Shown: piece after piece, positions 13,530 to 24,076 of the stretch
Numbering within the stretch: position 1 is the stretch's first letter
How the letters are laid out: each line of letters begins with the position of its first letter
From: Scleromitrula shiraiana
Lineage: Eukaryota > Ascomycota > Leotiomycetes > Helotiales > Sclerotiniaceae
Assembly: GCA_028455995.1 (NCBI GenBank)
Contig: JABELC010000003.1
Coordinates: forward strand, 3,596,001 to 3,660,000
Length of the DNA stretch: 64,000 bases
Direction of reading: 5' to 3'
Notes under the pieces: generated by a model
What the model saw: only the letters and a program-made list of their open reading frames with translations
Database searches by the model: none
Told to the model about the DNA's origin: nothing
Position numbers and translations under genes: made by a program

Positions 13530-14313
13530 CGTTGTGAGCGAACTTTATAACAACTGGTTAGCATCTATAAATTTGTCTCGTTCTCTATCTAGCCCTGAGT
13601 TATAACGGTGTGGTTTTGTAGATATTTAAGAACCGAGTTGAATGAACAGAATAAGCTGTTGGAATTCTGAATGTTGGCTCAGCTGATATACAGTGAATAC
13701 ATATGTCCTAGCTTGAATATCTATACTTCAATCAAAAATTTATGATCGAATTGGTCTAGAAACTATTAAATGTGTGTATCTTCTACAAACATTTGAAAAA
13801 AATCACATTAAAATGTTTGGGTATTTATATTCTGAAAGGACATTCAGAAATGGATTAGCTTAGAGTTGCGGGGTACAACCAAGCCGCTTTATTTCCTGAT
13901 TAGATCTGAGAAACTTCGAGGGGCTGTTCTGGATAAGCGAGGTTATTTTGTCTACTAAATTTTGACAGCAAAATGTGACTATATGATCTTCTTAATGGAG
14001 AACAATCAGGGCGAAAAACAAAAGTTGGCTTGTAGATGGAAGATCAATTCCTTGTAAAATCTACGAATGAGTGATGAGAGTCAGTGCTAGTTAAAACCAG
14101 GGGTATGATCCCAACAACCAAGGCATTGCAGAAAAATAACAGTTAGACATAATCACAATAAACCGCTTAAAGTTCATGGGGTCCTAGTAACTTGAACCGC
14201 CGGGCACAGTCTATCAAGACGTGCCTGACTAGAACAGACTATTTAATATGGGACTCATATAACATTAAAACAGGTGTGAGAAAATACTCATTCTTATTCA
14301 TCTCAAAACTTGA
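13530..14313. other. Spacer between two decayed genes
   Basis: No gene or repeat seen. It would contain the former promoters of the divergent MFS relic and the kinase-like relic. Confidence 0.5.
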
Positions 14314-15465
14314 ATGAAAATGTCTACTGTGGTTCACAGCCTCCTGAGAGACCACAAGACTGAGGATCAAAGTATTAGAGGGGACTTTCCTCTCGATAGC
14401 GCCATCATTAAGGGTAAAATGAGATTTTCCGATTCTTATATCCAAAACTTTTCCAAATATTTACAATTCGAAGTATTGCCGAAAGGTACCAGAGTGTTAG
14501 CTGCAAATAGCTACGGGTTCTCAGCATGGACCATCACCGCGCGAATCTCAACCCTTCTCGCAGATGGGACTTCTAAAATTTGGTTTCTGACGGTACGCTG
14601 ATCTAGATTCCGTAACTTAATTTTATTCAAGCTAATATCTTGAATATCTGAATAGTGTGCTACTGGAAATGCAGGAAAAATAATGCTAGAAGGCGAATTT
14701 TATGGTATGAGAGAGCTTTATTGGACACTGCCATCGTTTGTCCCCAAGCCTCATGCATGGGGAAAATTCGAAGCGACAGCAGAAACTTATTTCTTCCTGT
14801 GTGATTTTATTGAGATGCGCAACGAAGCTCCTGATCCGATTTAGTTTTGCTCCAAGCTTGTAGAGCTCCATAGAGCGAGTCAATTGCGAACAGGCTCTTC
14901 TGGTTTTCACGTTACAACTTGCGCACGGAGATTTCCTCAAGCAGTAGAATGGAACAAATCATGGCAATCGTTCTTTTTTAACCTAATATCACATGTGATG
15001 AAGCTTGATTCACATGAAAATGGCGTTTGGGACGAATTAGACACAATATCGAAGCAAATGCTGAGTCATGTCATTCCAAAACTTCTTGGGCCATTCGAAT
15101 CGGAAGGACGTCATGTAAACCCTACTCTTATCCATGGCGATCTTTGGGATGGAAATATAGGAACAGATATCAAATATGGGAACATCTAGTAAGAATCCTA
15201 ACACAAAGTAAAATCAGTCACTAAGAGTCTCAATTCAAAGTATATTCGACGCGGGGGCATACTACGCTCACAATGAGATGGAGCTTGGAATGTGGAGATG
15301 TGAACGACCTCAGTTCATTAACCCGGGAATATATATCAGAGAATATCTACGTAATATGGGAATTAGTGAGCCTATTGAGCAATTCGACGATCGTAACAGA
15401 TTGTACTGTATCTACTTCAACTTAATTGCTGCGGCTCATCATGCTGGGGGTGAAGACCGTGAAAC
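14314..15465 (+). pseudogene. Fructosamine-kinase/APH-like protein gene with one in-frame stop
   Basis: Four exons can be joined in frame: 14314-14413, 14474-14592, 14656-15188 and 15241-15465, with introns of 52-63 bp. The product reads DSAIIKVLPKGTRVLAANSY, a nucleotide-binding N-lobe, then FLCDFIEM, FHVTTCARRFPQAVEWN, the catalytic-loop signature HGDLWDGNIG and the metal-site region IFDAGAYYAHNEMELGMWR. This is the fungal ketosamine-3-kinase-like branch of the aminoglycoside-phosphotransferase fold, which phosphorylates glycated amines or proteins in known members. A single TAG at 14842-14844 interrupts exon 3 between PDP-I and FCSKLVELH, where a CAG or CAA codon is plausible. Everything else seen is intact. 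The last exon after the GTGAGT donor at 15466 could not be found. It may be a recent pseudogene, a strain-specific null allele or a base error. Confidence 0.75.
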
Positions 15466-15469
15466 GTGA

Positions 15470-16558
15470 GTTTTATTCTAAATCACTTATCTGTTTTCTA
15501 TTCACTGCCATTTTAAGGACATTTTGTCAATATTCGTTGTTATTACTTCTATTAGAGGCTAGATATCGAGAAGGGCATTATAGATGATATATATGATTAT
15601 ATTAACTGACTAGCTGGAGTCTTGATCCCATATAGAGATCTATATGAACCCTTGATTATGTAATTATACTAAGCCTAATATGTAATGATCCTTATCCGGC
15701 AACCACTCTAACAACTTCAAGTTTGATTTTCACTGCCATTTTATCTTCTTCCCTTCCCCCTCTCCCCACATCATTCCCTCCATTTTGGATGTTATGACAA
15801 ATATCAAGTCTAACACCTATATCTCAACTAATCTGGATATTAAAATACTATTCTTTTGATCTTTACTTATTATATTTATACCCTCCTTTCACATTCGCTT
15901 ATGAAGTTACAACTAAATCATTACTAATATACTATACTTCATCTTCTTTCATCTCACTTTATCTTTTTTTACTCATATCATATCATACATATCTTTTCTT
16001 TTAGAAGCTAGAAAAAAAGAGCATATCAAGATTGAGCCAAATAAAGAATAAAATAAATAGAATGATTCATTAAAATATATACATGTCCGTAAAATAATAC
16101 ATCAAGCATCTATATCCCGCCAACTAAATATATCCGTTCTCGTCCTCCCGTCCCGTCTATTATCATGAAGTTATGTATTCATCTTCGATCCTTATTATCT
16201 CTTTATAATACTAGATGTTCTTTTGTTGTGCTTGGAACTCCAACTCTGACTACAACTGCATCTCCCAACTTAACTAGTCCTCGATATCTTCTAGAAATAT
16301 TCGATTCGCTGCCAGGTTATCTCGAAGTGATACCTTCTCCTTGCTCGGTCATGTCGAGCATTCAATGAAACTTAATATAGCATGGTATATCCATCCATCC
16401 ATCAATTCAATCTTCTTCACTTCCACTCCCCCCATCCCCAAAAATAACGTCCCATCAAGAAAAAAATAAACCCTCTCTACCAAACCCACAAACAATTCGT
16501 TAGATCATCTATCTTACGTCATTATAATTAGAGAACAGCACAACAACTACCCGATTAA
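15470..16558. other. AT-rich spacer
   Basis: No supportable gene. It contains pyrimidine-rich plus-strand patches near 15740 and 16390-16450, and would hold the 3' end of the kinase-like relic and the terminator of the minus-strand gene that follows. Confidence 0.5.
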
Positions 16559-17823
16559 TCACTTCTTCACCACCACTCCACTCACACTCCCATCCATCTC
16601 ATACACCAGATCCCTACTCTCCAGTTCCTGGGGCGTCATAATATGCCTCCCTATTTCCATTTCCGTTCTCATCGCTTCACCACCACTTATATTTTCATTT
16701 CCCCCACCAGCATAATATCCGCCCTTCCTATCCACCGCCGAAAGCACTCCATTTCTATTCCCATTCCCATTTACGCCAGCTGAATACCCATTCTCCGCAT
16801 TTGTTAATCCCGCATTCCCATTCAACCCATTATATCCCGCGGCACCCCTCTTTTCTCCACTCTCCTTTGCACCCCTCCTCCTATAAAGCCAAAATCCTAA
16901 ACAACCTAACATGACGACCCCCGCCGCGGCACCAATCCCCGCTCCGATAGGAACCGCATTGCTGGATGAACCTTTTGGCGTGGGTGATTGTGTGACCGCG
17001 GCGGGATTAGAAGTTCCTGTGGCGGTGGCAGCGGCTGATGCGATGGATGATTGTGTTGATTTTGATGATGTTGTTGAGGAGGAGGAGGAAGATGATGTAC
17101 TGGTTGAGGTGTAGGTGAGAGGGATTTGGGCGATTACTGTGGGTGGGGTGGAACCTAGGTTGAAGATGTCACTGGAATCGTGGCAGCAGGCGAAACTTCC
17201 TACGCCTTGTGTTCCGTTGTCACAGCAGCTTTTTTGGTTGATTGGTTAGTTCTGGGCTTCTTTTCATTATGTGGATATGACGGATGTTATGGTGAGTTTT
17301 TGGTATGATGTGAGAATAAACATACTATTCAGTTGTTGCGGTGATTGCCCCATTGCAGAATCTGATACCAGCTGTTGAATCTCTAGCATCTAGGGCGAAG
17401 AATTATTTTTCTATTCATTAATTCTTTCATTCATGCATCCACCCATGTGATCTCACTGCTTCATACATGAAATCAATATCAAAAATCCAACTTACAAATA
17501 GTACATTGATTTAAACAAGCTGGATCTTTCCAAGTACGATCTGTACAACCAACTCTCAAATAATCCTGAACATTCCCATTTGCCTGTTGACAAACCCCAT
17601 TCGAGAAACAAATAGCACCCGCCTGACAACAAGAACTATGACCCGTTGTCCCATTATTGCATCTATATCCAGCACGAGAGTTATGATTTCCATCAATGAC
17701 ATAACATGTCGTAGGAGTACCCGTTGTAGCCGAAGCCGACACCCAAGATGGTAAAGAAAAAGTACAAAACAATAGAAATTGTTTCCGTAAAGATATTCGT
17801 GAAGCCATTGATACTATTGGCAT
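16559..17823 (-). CDS. Secreted Cys-rich, Ser/Thr-rich single-pass membrane protein
   Basis: Three exons: 17823 (or 17808) to 17496, 17389-17326 and 17228-16559, joined in frame to 353 or 348 residues. The ATG at 17806-17808 (MASRISLRKQFLLF) gives the more typical signal peptide; the upstream ATG adds five residues. The ectodomain holds many paired cysteines (CYVIDG, SSCCQAG, GCTDRTW, CLNQCTIC, YCCDNG, FACCHDS), then a Ser/Thr stalk, one membrane helix (IGAGIGAAAGVVMLGCLGFW) followed by YRRR, and a Gly/Asn-rich cytosolic tail. This architecture is common among ascomycete cell-surface proteins and resembles wall sensors of the Mid2/Wsc layout, but the ectodomain family is unnamed to me. The plus strand flips from C-rich to G-rich near 16920, inside the stalk region. 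Confidence 0.8.
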
Positions 17824-19621
17824 TCAATATGATATATATGTTTGAAGAGAACACAACAACTAAACCACTGTCTAAAAAAGAGGGGGAAAAAATAAAGTGG
17901 TCCAGTATAGTATCTATGAAGTAAAGCCAATCTTGGAAAAGAAAAAAGAAAGAAGGAATAACGATGAGAATCAATCAAATGATGATGATGAGCAATGAAT
18001 GAACTAGGAGTGAATGAATGAGGCACAGCAAGACACAGCACAGCGGGCAAAGAAGGCCAAGATAATCCTATCCGTATTCAACAATCCCATATCCAAAGAA
18101 CTAGAAACCAGTTTCAGAATATCATGCAGCCATGTACAATACATATACCCAATGCAATTGAGTAATCCTCGAAAAATAAGCATAAAATATGCGGCTGAAA
18201 ACAATGAATGAATGAACGAAGAAAAAAGCACAGTATACAATACAACAAACAGGGAAAAATCAAAAGCAGAAGCAAAAGTAGGAAAAATCCGAAGCCTGGG
18301 GAAAGAGAACGTATAGGTGTAGGTATATTAATTGACCCATAGCAACCCAACTCACCCATCCTATCCTGTCATAAGCTGAAGGGAGAAGAAAAAATATGGA
18401 GCCATGCTTCCTTTATAGAAGAAAGCGATGTACATACATAATTCCAATGAGATGATAATTATCAAGGATTACCACCTTGAAATCCTTCCTTCCTGCTTGT
18501 ACTGTACAGAGAAATGTAAGAACTTCTCACCTAGCGTATACCTACATACCTAGCATATCTATCAACATCTGATAGGAGGTCTCTTCTGTGGCCAGGTCAG
18601 ATACAGGTAACCCTCTTTCACAATAATACAACCGTGACACAGCCATAATCCATAATCCATAATCCATCACCAGCAAACCCTCCATAAAAATATAAATATA
18701 AAACCGAGGATTCAAATCCCTGTCTCGAGCCTGGTTATATTGTGTCATCTTCAGATCGAACCAGATACTGTACCGAGCACCTAGCCAACTTAACATCAAA
18801 GGTAATCGCAGCCGCAGTCGCACCAGACTTTCGCATCGGCGTTAAGTTCCTCCTGTGCCATCACAAATTGAGCATCCAAGTAGATCTGTAAATTATACAA
18901 CAGCGGGTAGATAATTTTATTCAATGCACGATTCAATCGCGTCGAGGAATCCGGTGGGGTTATCGTCGATAGTATTCCAAAGATCATCAACTCTTCCTCA
19001 AATCCTCCTCTACTGCATACCTTGCCCGATTCTCTGGCAGCACGATCTTCGCTACTCTATCGCAGGCCAGCCCCACTTCTCCAGAACTACACCACTAGAA
19101 CCTACTAGAATATCCTCTCGATCCACTCAGTATACTACCGACTGAGACATTCAGATATGCGCAAAATGTATAGCCGCCAGGCAGAACGTCGTGAAAACAT
19201 AATGTGATCTCAACTTCTTCCACAATATCCTGCGGCAGATTATTAATACACTATCAACTTTTAAATTGCTATACAAAATGCTAATAACAATTAAAAAGCT
19301 ATTCGCGATTGCTTTTCCTTCCACCTCTATCCACTATACTCTCCCTTGTAAAATCCTATTTCAACAATCTGTGGCTCAATAGAAATTCATCATCCAGTTG
19401 AAGTAGAAAATATTGCCTCAAAGCTATCTACAGTACTTCGACCTTGTCATATAGTCACTGTGGGCTTCACCATGTCTCTTAATAAATCCCATCTTTTCTA
19501 TCAGGTATCATAACAACTGCCCATTTGCTTGGTACATCCTTTTTCATAAGCCAGCCGTCTATCGAATCTTTGTCTTTCACTTCACACTTTCTTCAACGAT
19601 TTTTATCTGGCACCCGGACAA
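17824..19621. other. Spacer, no gene supported
   Basis: Short frames occur on both strands but none shows a family signature or splice partner. A stretch at 18800-19140 (minus) is slightly more gene-like (for example RLNRALNKIIYPLLYN), but I cannot extend or name it. AT content is high from 19200 to 19620. Confidence 0.45.
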
Positions 19622-19652
19622 TTATATTAGCTTGATATATAGAGAGTTAGCA

Positions 19653-20297
19653 TTAGGGATACCCACTAATGCAATGCCCAGCCTTGCACCCCTCACATAA
19701 ATCATCATTATGCGGAAGAGTGTTCTTTCGCACGTATGGGGGCGGCACCACCGGTATTCCCTTCCATTTTCTAAGCCGATACGCAATCCTCTCCGCATAC
19801 GCTTCCTCATCAACCATCATTATACCAAGAACTTCACAATCCCGACAGCGCTGTACATACACCCTCGCATTATACCTTTCTTCATCGTACATACGTATCG
19901 TTATGGCAATTCTGTTGCTTCCCCATCCATTTGAACTACAGGCAGGCTCGTGGCATACAAAACGACCTCTAATGTTTGTATCATACTCTTCGATACAACC
20001 GTGCGGATCATCAACTTCGTGGAAAGTAAAATCTAAATTGTCTTCTTCGAGGAGGCGTGCTACCAAATTGTGGAGGGAGGGGTACATACGCCATCGCATT
20101 TCCTGGAATGGCTCTTCTGGTGGCATCGTGTATAATTTTCTCTTGAAGACTGAAGTCGCTAAATGCGATGCGATGATCTTGGTGATTGACATGCCAGGAG
20201 AGAGCATCGTGTAGAAGTTTCTTTTAAAGACTGAAGTCGCCATATGCGATGCGGTGATCTTGGTGATTGACATGTTGTGAGAGAGGGCCTCAGACAA
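19653..20297 (-). CDS. 3CxxC-type zinc-finger protein with duplicated N-terminus
   Basis: An intronless frame of 214 residues. The C-terminal two thirds match the fungal zf-3CxxC family: RWRMYPSLHNLV, FTFHEVDDPHGC, NIRGRFVC, IAITIRMYDEERYNARVY, QRCRDC, AYAERIAYRLRKWKG and LCEGCKAGHC. Two CxxC pairs are clear; the first pair is spaced as VCHEPAC. The function of the family is not established; zinc binding is inferred from the cysteines. Residues 1-27 and 28-54 are a tandem duplication (MSITKI.ASH.ATSVFKR). Conserved homology starts only near residue 65, so the real start could be the ATG of MPPEEPF at residue 58. The protein runs towards the sirtuin gene on the same strand, 0.8 kb away. Confidence 0.82.
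   Translation of the reverse strand: MSEALSHNMSITKITASHMATSVFKRNFYTMLSPGMSITKIIASHLATSVFKRKLYTMPPEEPFQEMRWRMYPSLHNLVARLLEEDNLDFTFHEVDDPHGCIEEYDTNIRGRFVCHEPACSSNGWGSNRIAITIRMYDEERYNARVYVQRCRDCEVLGIMMVDEEAYAERIAYRLRKWKGIPVVPPPYVRKNTLPHNDDLCEGCKAGHCISGYP
20123..20284. repeat. Two-copy 81-bp tandem duplication
   Basis: Units 20123-20203 and 20204-20284 align with about 11 differences out of 81, 7 of them transitions. The period is 27 codons, so the reading frame of the 3CxxC gene is kept through both copies. Confidence 0.9.
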
Positions 20298-20708
20298 ACC
20301 AAAGAAAGACAGTGATGACTTGTGATCATAAAGAGAAACAAAGCACTTAAAGAAGTTGATTTTAAGATACTACCGGCCACAGTAATCTTCCAGATACTAC
20401 CTCTCTTATCTACGTATATCTATCTACTTCTCTCTTGATGGCAAACTACGGAGCATGTTGAAAAAGCAAGTAAGATCATCATTGGCTTGCCACTGCCCGC
20501 CTTTGATCAGATCTTTCGATATGGCTTCTTGCATACATACCCATGCCCAAGCTTACATACATACTGTTTGATGTAATCCTACCTGCGAGGTTGTGTGTTT
20601 GTAGATTTCCCATACGCACAGACTGGTTTCTTCATATGCTTCTCCCTGGTTGGACCTGTAAGTCTGTTTGTCATTCAAGCTGCCACTAGTACATCTGCCA
20701 AAAGAAAA

Positions 20709-20886
20709 TGCTCGCCGTCCATTCGACATGGAAGCCTCGCTTAGCTGCAGAATATCCTCAAGTTCTAGAGGCTAAAAGAAACTTAAAATGATTGATATTG
20801 CCAAAATTATTGATTGTGTCGTAGTATAATAAATAAGTATAATTAGCAAAATAATGGACACCATTAAGTCAAAACCGAAGGGTGAT
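20709..20886. repeat. Decayed copy of sirtuin-locus sequence (copy A)
   Basis: Bases 20709-20726 (TGCTCGCCGTCCATTCGA) repeat the sirtuin coding bases near 21429-21446 exactly. They are followed by 20731-20886, which aligns with 22368-22535 upstream of the sirtuin gene (for example GAAGCCTCGCTTAGCTGCAG against GAAGTCTCATTTGACTGCAG). The order gene fragment then upstream region is the same as at the sirtuin locus, which fits a tandem duplicate that lost most of its gene. Confidence 0.65.
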
Positions 20887-21099
20887 CTTATGATTCTTGA
20901 AGTGCTGCAAGTGTTTGAGAACAAGACCTTCAGATCGGCAGACAGGATGGTTAGAGGGTATAGTTCTTTTAAGCTAATGTATAGAATATGATGAAGATGT
21001 TTTATTACTAAAATCAGCAAAAAAGAAAAAGGAAATAAAGTTTTCTCTATCCATGTTGAATGGTAATGGTGCGAACGTACTAGCTCTCCTGTATACTGT

Positions 21100-22256
21100 C
21101 TACACACGACTAGCCCAAGTCCTTTCCTCCAACGACAATGAAGACAACGTTATTTTATGACAATCGCCCTGAATCACATAATCAAAAAGAAACTTTGATG
21201 GTGGGTTGTCATACCCAATCCAAACAGCCGTCCCACCAGCTTTCCATGCAGCTTTGCATAGCTTTGTAGCAATTTCTCGAGCCCCAGGTACTAGCAGCTT
21301 TGTTCCAACGACCAATACCAGATCAGGACATGTTGCAAGGTCTTGATTGATGATATCGAAAATGTCATTATCCGGATGAGAGTTTCCATATAGAAGTACA
21401 TCAGGTTTCAGCTTGTTAATAGAAGATGCTCGCCGTCCATTCGAGATCTGTACCTGACTTCTGTAAATGCATTGCTGACAGTCTGGCAGATCAGTTTCGA
21501 GAAAGAGTAGAGGCTGGAATGAATAAACCTTGTTGCATATCTCGCATTTCATCTGATCGATCTGACCATGAAGTGTCAAGGTTTTGTCGTTGAGATCAGG
21601 AGATTTTTGCTTTAGGCAGTCTATGTTTTGTGTGATGTGCCGAAGAAGACGATTTTCGCTTGCTAGATTTTCCATCATTTGATGGAACGGAGCTTGTTGA
21701 TATTGATAGGATTTTAAGATTTCGAACATGCTGGTGATTGTTGAATGAAAAGAAGCCGTTTCACTCAAAGAGGAGTAGAGGGATCGGTGTAAAGTTTGTT
21801 TAGACTTTCGCATTTCCTCGAACGTAGGAACTTCAAAAAGTCAGCGCTGTGAATATTGATAGAAAGGATTAACTTACAACCTGCTTTAACTGATATACCG
21901 GTGCCACTGACGACAACAATATTCTTACTTGATCTCAGAAGTTGGCTAAGCTTAGAGAATTTGCCAAAAGTAGAACGAGCTGGTTCGAGAGGATCTTGAT
22001 AGTTTGTCCGTTGCATCTTTCGTGGCGATGCTTTTATCTTGGTCTTTGGTTCAGTGTTATCGTCGATGATAATGGGATGTTCTAAATGAGAGTTAGAATG
22101 ATGATGAATCCCAATTGCTGGCATTCATATACCTCAAGAGCCATCTAGAGAAAGTAATCTCTTTCTTGACCAGTTGACGACATGATCAAATCTTGGTGTT
22201 TTTGAGTAACGAGAACTCCTTGGCTCAGTGTCTAGGTTGGCGTTTATTGCTGACAT
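21100..22256 (-). CDS. Sirtuin (Sir2-family NAD-dependent deacylase), nonsense codon in exon 1
   Basis: Three exons join in frame: 22256-22133, 22081-21878 and 21830-21100, 353 codons. The core shows VVVSGTGISVKAG (NAD-binding GAGIS motif with Thr), RHITQNIDCL (TQNID), LHGQIDQM with the catalytic His, zinc cysteines in MKCEIC and DCQQC, KPDVLLYGNSHP, and LVVGTKLLVPG. It therefore belongs to the sirtuin class that removes acyl groups from lysines using NAD; nuclear or cytosolic location cannot be told. Exon 1 starts MSAINANLDTEPR, but codon 41 is TGA (22134-22136), just before the splice to EHPIIIDD. The frame is otherwise perfect. Translation could instead start at an ATG inside intron 1 (22122-22124) or at MQRTNYQD in exon 2, keeping the catalytic core. 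Flanked by the two repeat copies A and B. Confidence 0.8.
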
Positions 22257-22367
22257 CTTGAAATGAGTACAAAGATAGAAAAGAAAGGGAAAGAAGTTTG
22301 ATTGAAAATTGAGAAGGGGGAGTCCGTCTTATACTTGATGCGATAGCACAGCCGCTAGATCGGAATA

Positions 22368-22535
22368 GAAGTCTCATTTGACTGCAGGATATCTTTGGAG
22401 GTCTATTGGCTATGCTAGCTCGAAGAAGGATTTGAAGCGATTGGTGTTGCTGAGATTATTTATTACGTTGTGGTATGATGAAAAAGTATAATAAACAAAA
22501 TAATACAAGCTATCAAGTCAAGGTCGAAGGCTGAT
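22368..22535. repeat. Direct-repeat copy B upstream of the sirtuin gene
   Basis: Aligns with copy A at 20731-20886. Most differences that I can align by eye are transitions (C/T, G/A), and copy A is the more AT-rich one. Confidence 0.6.
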
Positions 22536-22614
22536 GCCATGCTATCAATCTCATCAACTTCATCAATCTCTATACTCTTAATACCCCAATACCCATCAAT
22601 ATGCTGCTGATGTA

Positions 22615-23010
22615 CTATACGCGTAAACTTAAATTAAACTGATCGATTTTATTGATAAATAATAAAAAATATATCATTAAAATCGTCTAATTAAACTCTA
22701 TTTATTCATATATTTTTTATAATTTTTTGTATATGATTATAATCAATACATTATTAATACGCAATTAATAAATTTACTACTAGTACTACTAGTAGTAGTA
22801 GTAATAACTTCAAGTTGAACTTGAATGATACTACTAAGTTACTATAACTTGAACTTAGTGACTCGATTATATACTTTTATTACAAAAAGCTTTCTACTAC
22901 TAGTACTAGTGATAGTCAATTAATAACCAATTAATAATCAAATTTTTAACAACTTGATACTAATGCTAATAAATTCTTAAATAAATAAACTCATTGATTA
23001 TAAATATCTT
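22615..23010. other. Very AT-rich palindromic block
   Basis: About 400 bp of mostly A and T. It contains a perfect 17-bp palindrome at 22809-22825 (TTCAAGTTGAACTTGAA), an imperfect inverted repeat of 14-bp arms at 22644-22657 and 22672-22685, repeated CTACTAGTA motifs near 22780-22800 and 22890, and ACTTGAACTTAG at about 22850. No coding potential. Could be mutated mobile-element residue, an origin-like or matrix-attachment-like segment. Confidence 0.5.
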
Positions 23011-24076
23011 GCTTGCACCGTGACTAATACAAAAGTGAAGTCCTTTCACGGAGATTAAGCGACATCAATGCTTGGTTTACCAGGTTGGTTACTTGATGAC
23101 TAAGATTTTTGGTGCACTCAAGTTGGCCGACGGGGATGGGGATGTTACATTGGCACGTTTTCTTTCCAATAAGGGGTGCGTGGGAGAGATTGCTTTAATT
23201 TAATGACTATTGTTCATTATAACTTGACATCTGATGAACCGATATAATCAAATCGAATCGAATACAGCAAGTAAGTATAAGAATCGAAATCAAACAGAAC
23301 CGCTATTGGACATATACGATTTAATCCGATCCGATCGAATCCCATATACAGAGCCAGTCGCCGGTTTATCACGTACTATCCATCCATCTATTCATCTATC
23401 TATCTATCCATCTGTATTCTCGTTCCCTTCCCATTCCCATTCCATTAATCAATCTACTGTACTTCCGTAGTCATCACTCTGTTCTGAGAAACCAGCCAGC
23501 CAGCCAGCTATAAATGTAACCCTTTCTAACTCTAAACCCTAAACTCTAAACCCTAAATCCTAAATCCTTAGATGGATATTAAGCAAGCGAGCGGGTAGGT
23601 GGGTAGGTAGGTAAGTGGAGTAGATCAGGATACCGGGTGTCACGTTTACGAATTCTTTAAAACCAACAAACGAATGGATGGATGGGTTATGAACTGAATT
23701 ATATTGAATGAGATTGGACTGGATTAACTGGATTAGAATTGTCGTTGTCATCACGTACATACATATAATGAATACCCCACTGGTTCCCAAATGTTTCGAA
23801 ACAAAACAGGAGTAGACATAGAAGTAACAGCAGAGTAAATCGATATCAAGACGAGAGAAAATAACCATAAAATGGAACTTGGATAGAAAATTAGGAGGAA
23901 AGTAAAAAGATTGGTTCGAATGCCAGTAGCTAAGTTGAGTGTTTTCACCACAATCAAGTCAAATCAAAACATGAGCTTTTTCCTCCAATACATTGAACAA
24001 CAGACGCGTACACCTGGGGATTCTAATTAATTTGTTCGTTCGTTGTCGTTGAATATGGCATTTTCATCGAGTTCGT
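23011..24076. other. Spacer with telomere-like and GTAGG repeats
   Basis: No gene seen. A degenerate run of CCCTAAA-like heptamers lies at about 23527-23567, preceded by CATCTAT and CCAGCCAG repeats and followed by a GGTAGGTGGGTAGGTAGG run at about 23593-23612. The plus strand changes from C-rich to G-rich at about 23570. Confidence 0.5.
23527..23567. repeat. Degenerate CCCTAAA-like heptamer array
   Basis: Units such as AAACCCTAAACTCTAAACCC repeat about five to six times with changes. Fungal telomeres are usually TTAGGG, so the heptamer form is only similar, and no telomeric function is claimed. Confidence 0.55.

Noticed and set aside
18700..18745. T-loop-like GGATTCAAATCC as a tRNA gene
   Set aside because: No A-box or acceptor stem pairing at a proper distance on either strand.
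22615..23010. Intact transposon in the AT-rich block
   Set aside because: No transposase frame, no matching terminal repeats and no target-site duplication seen.
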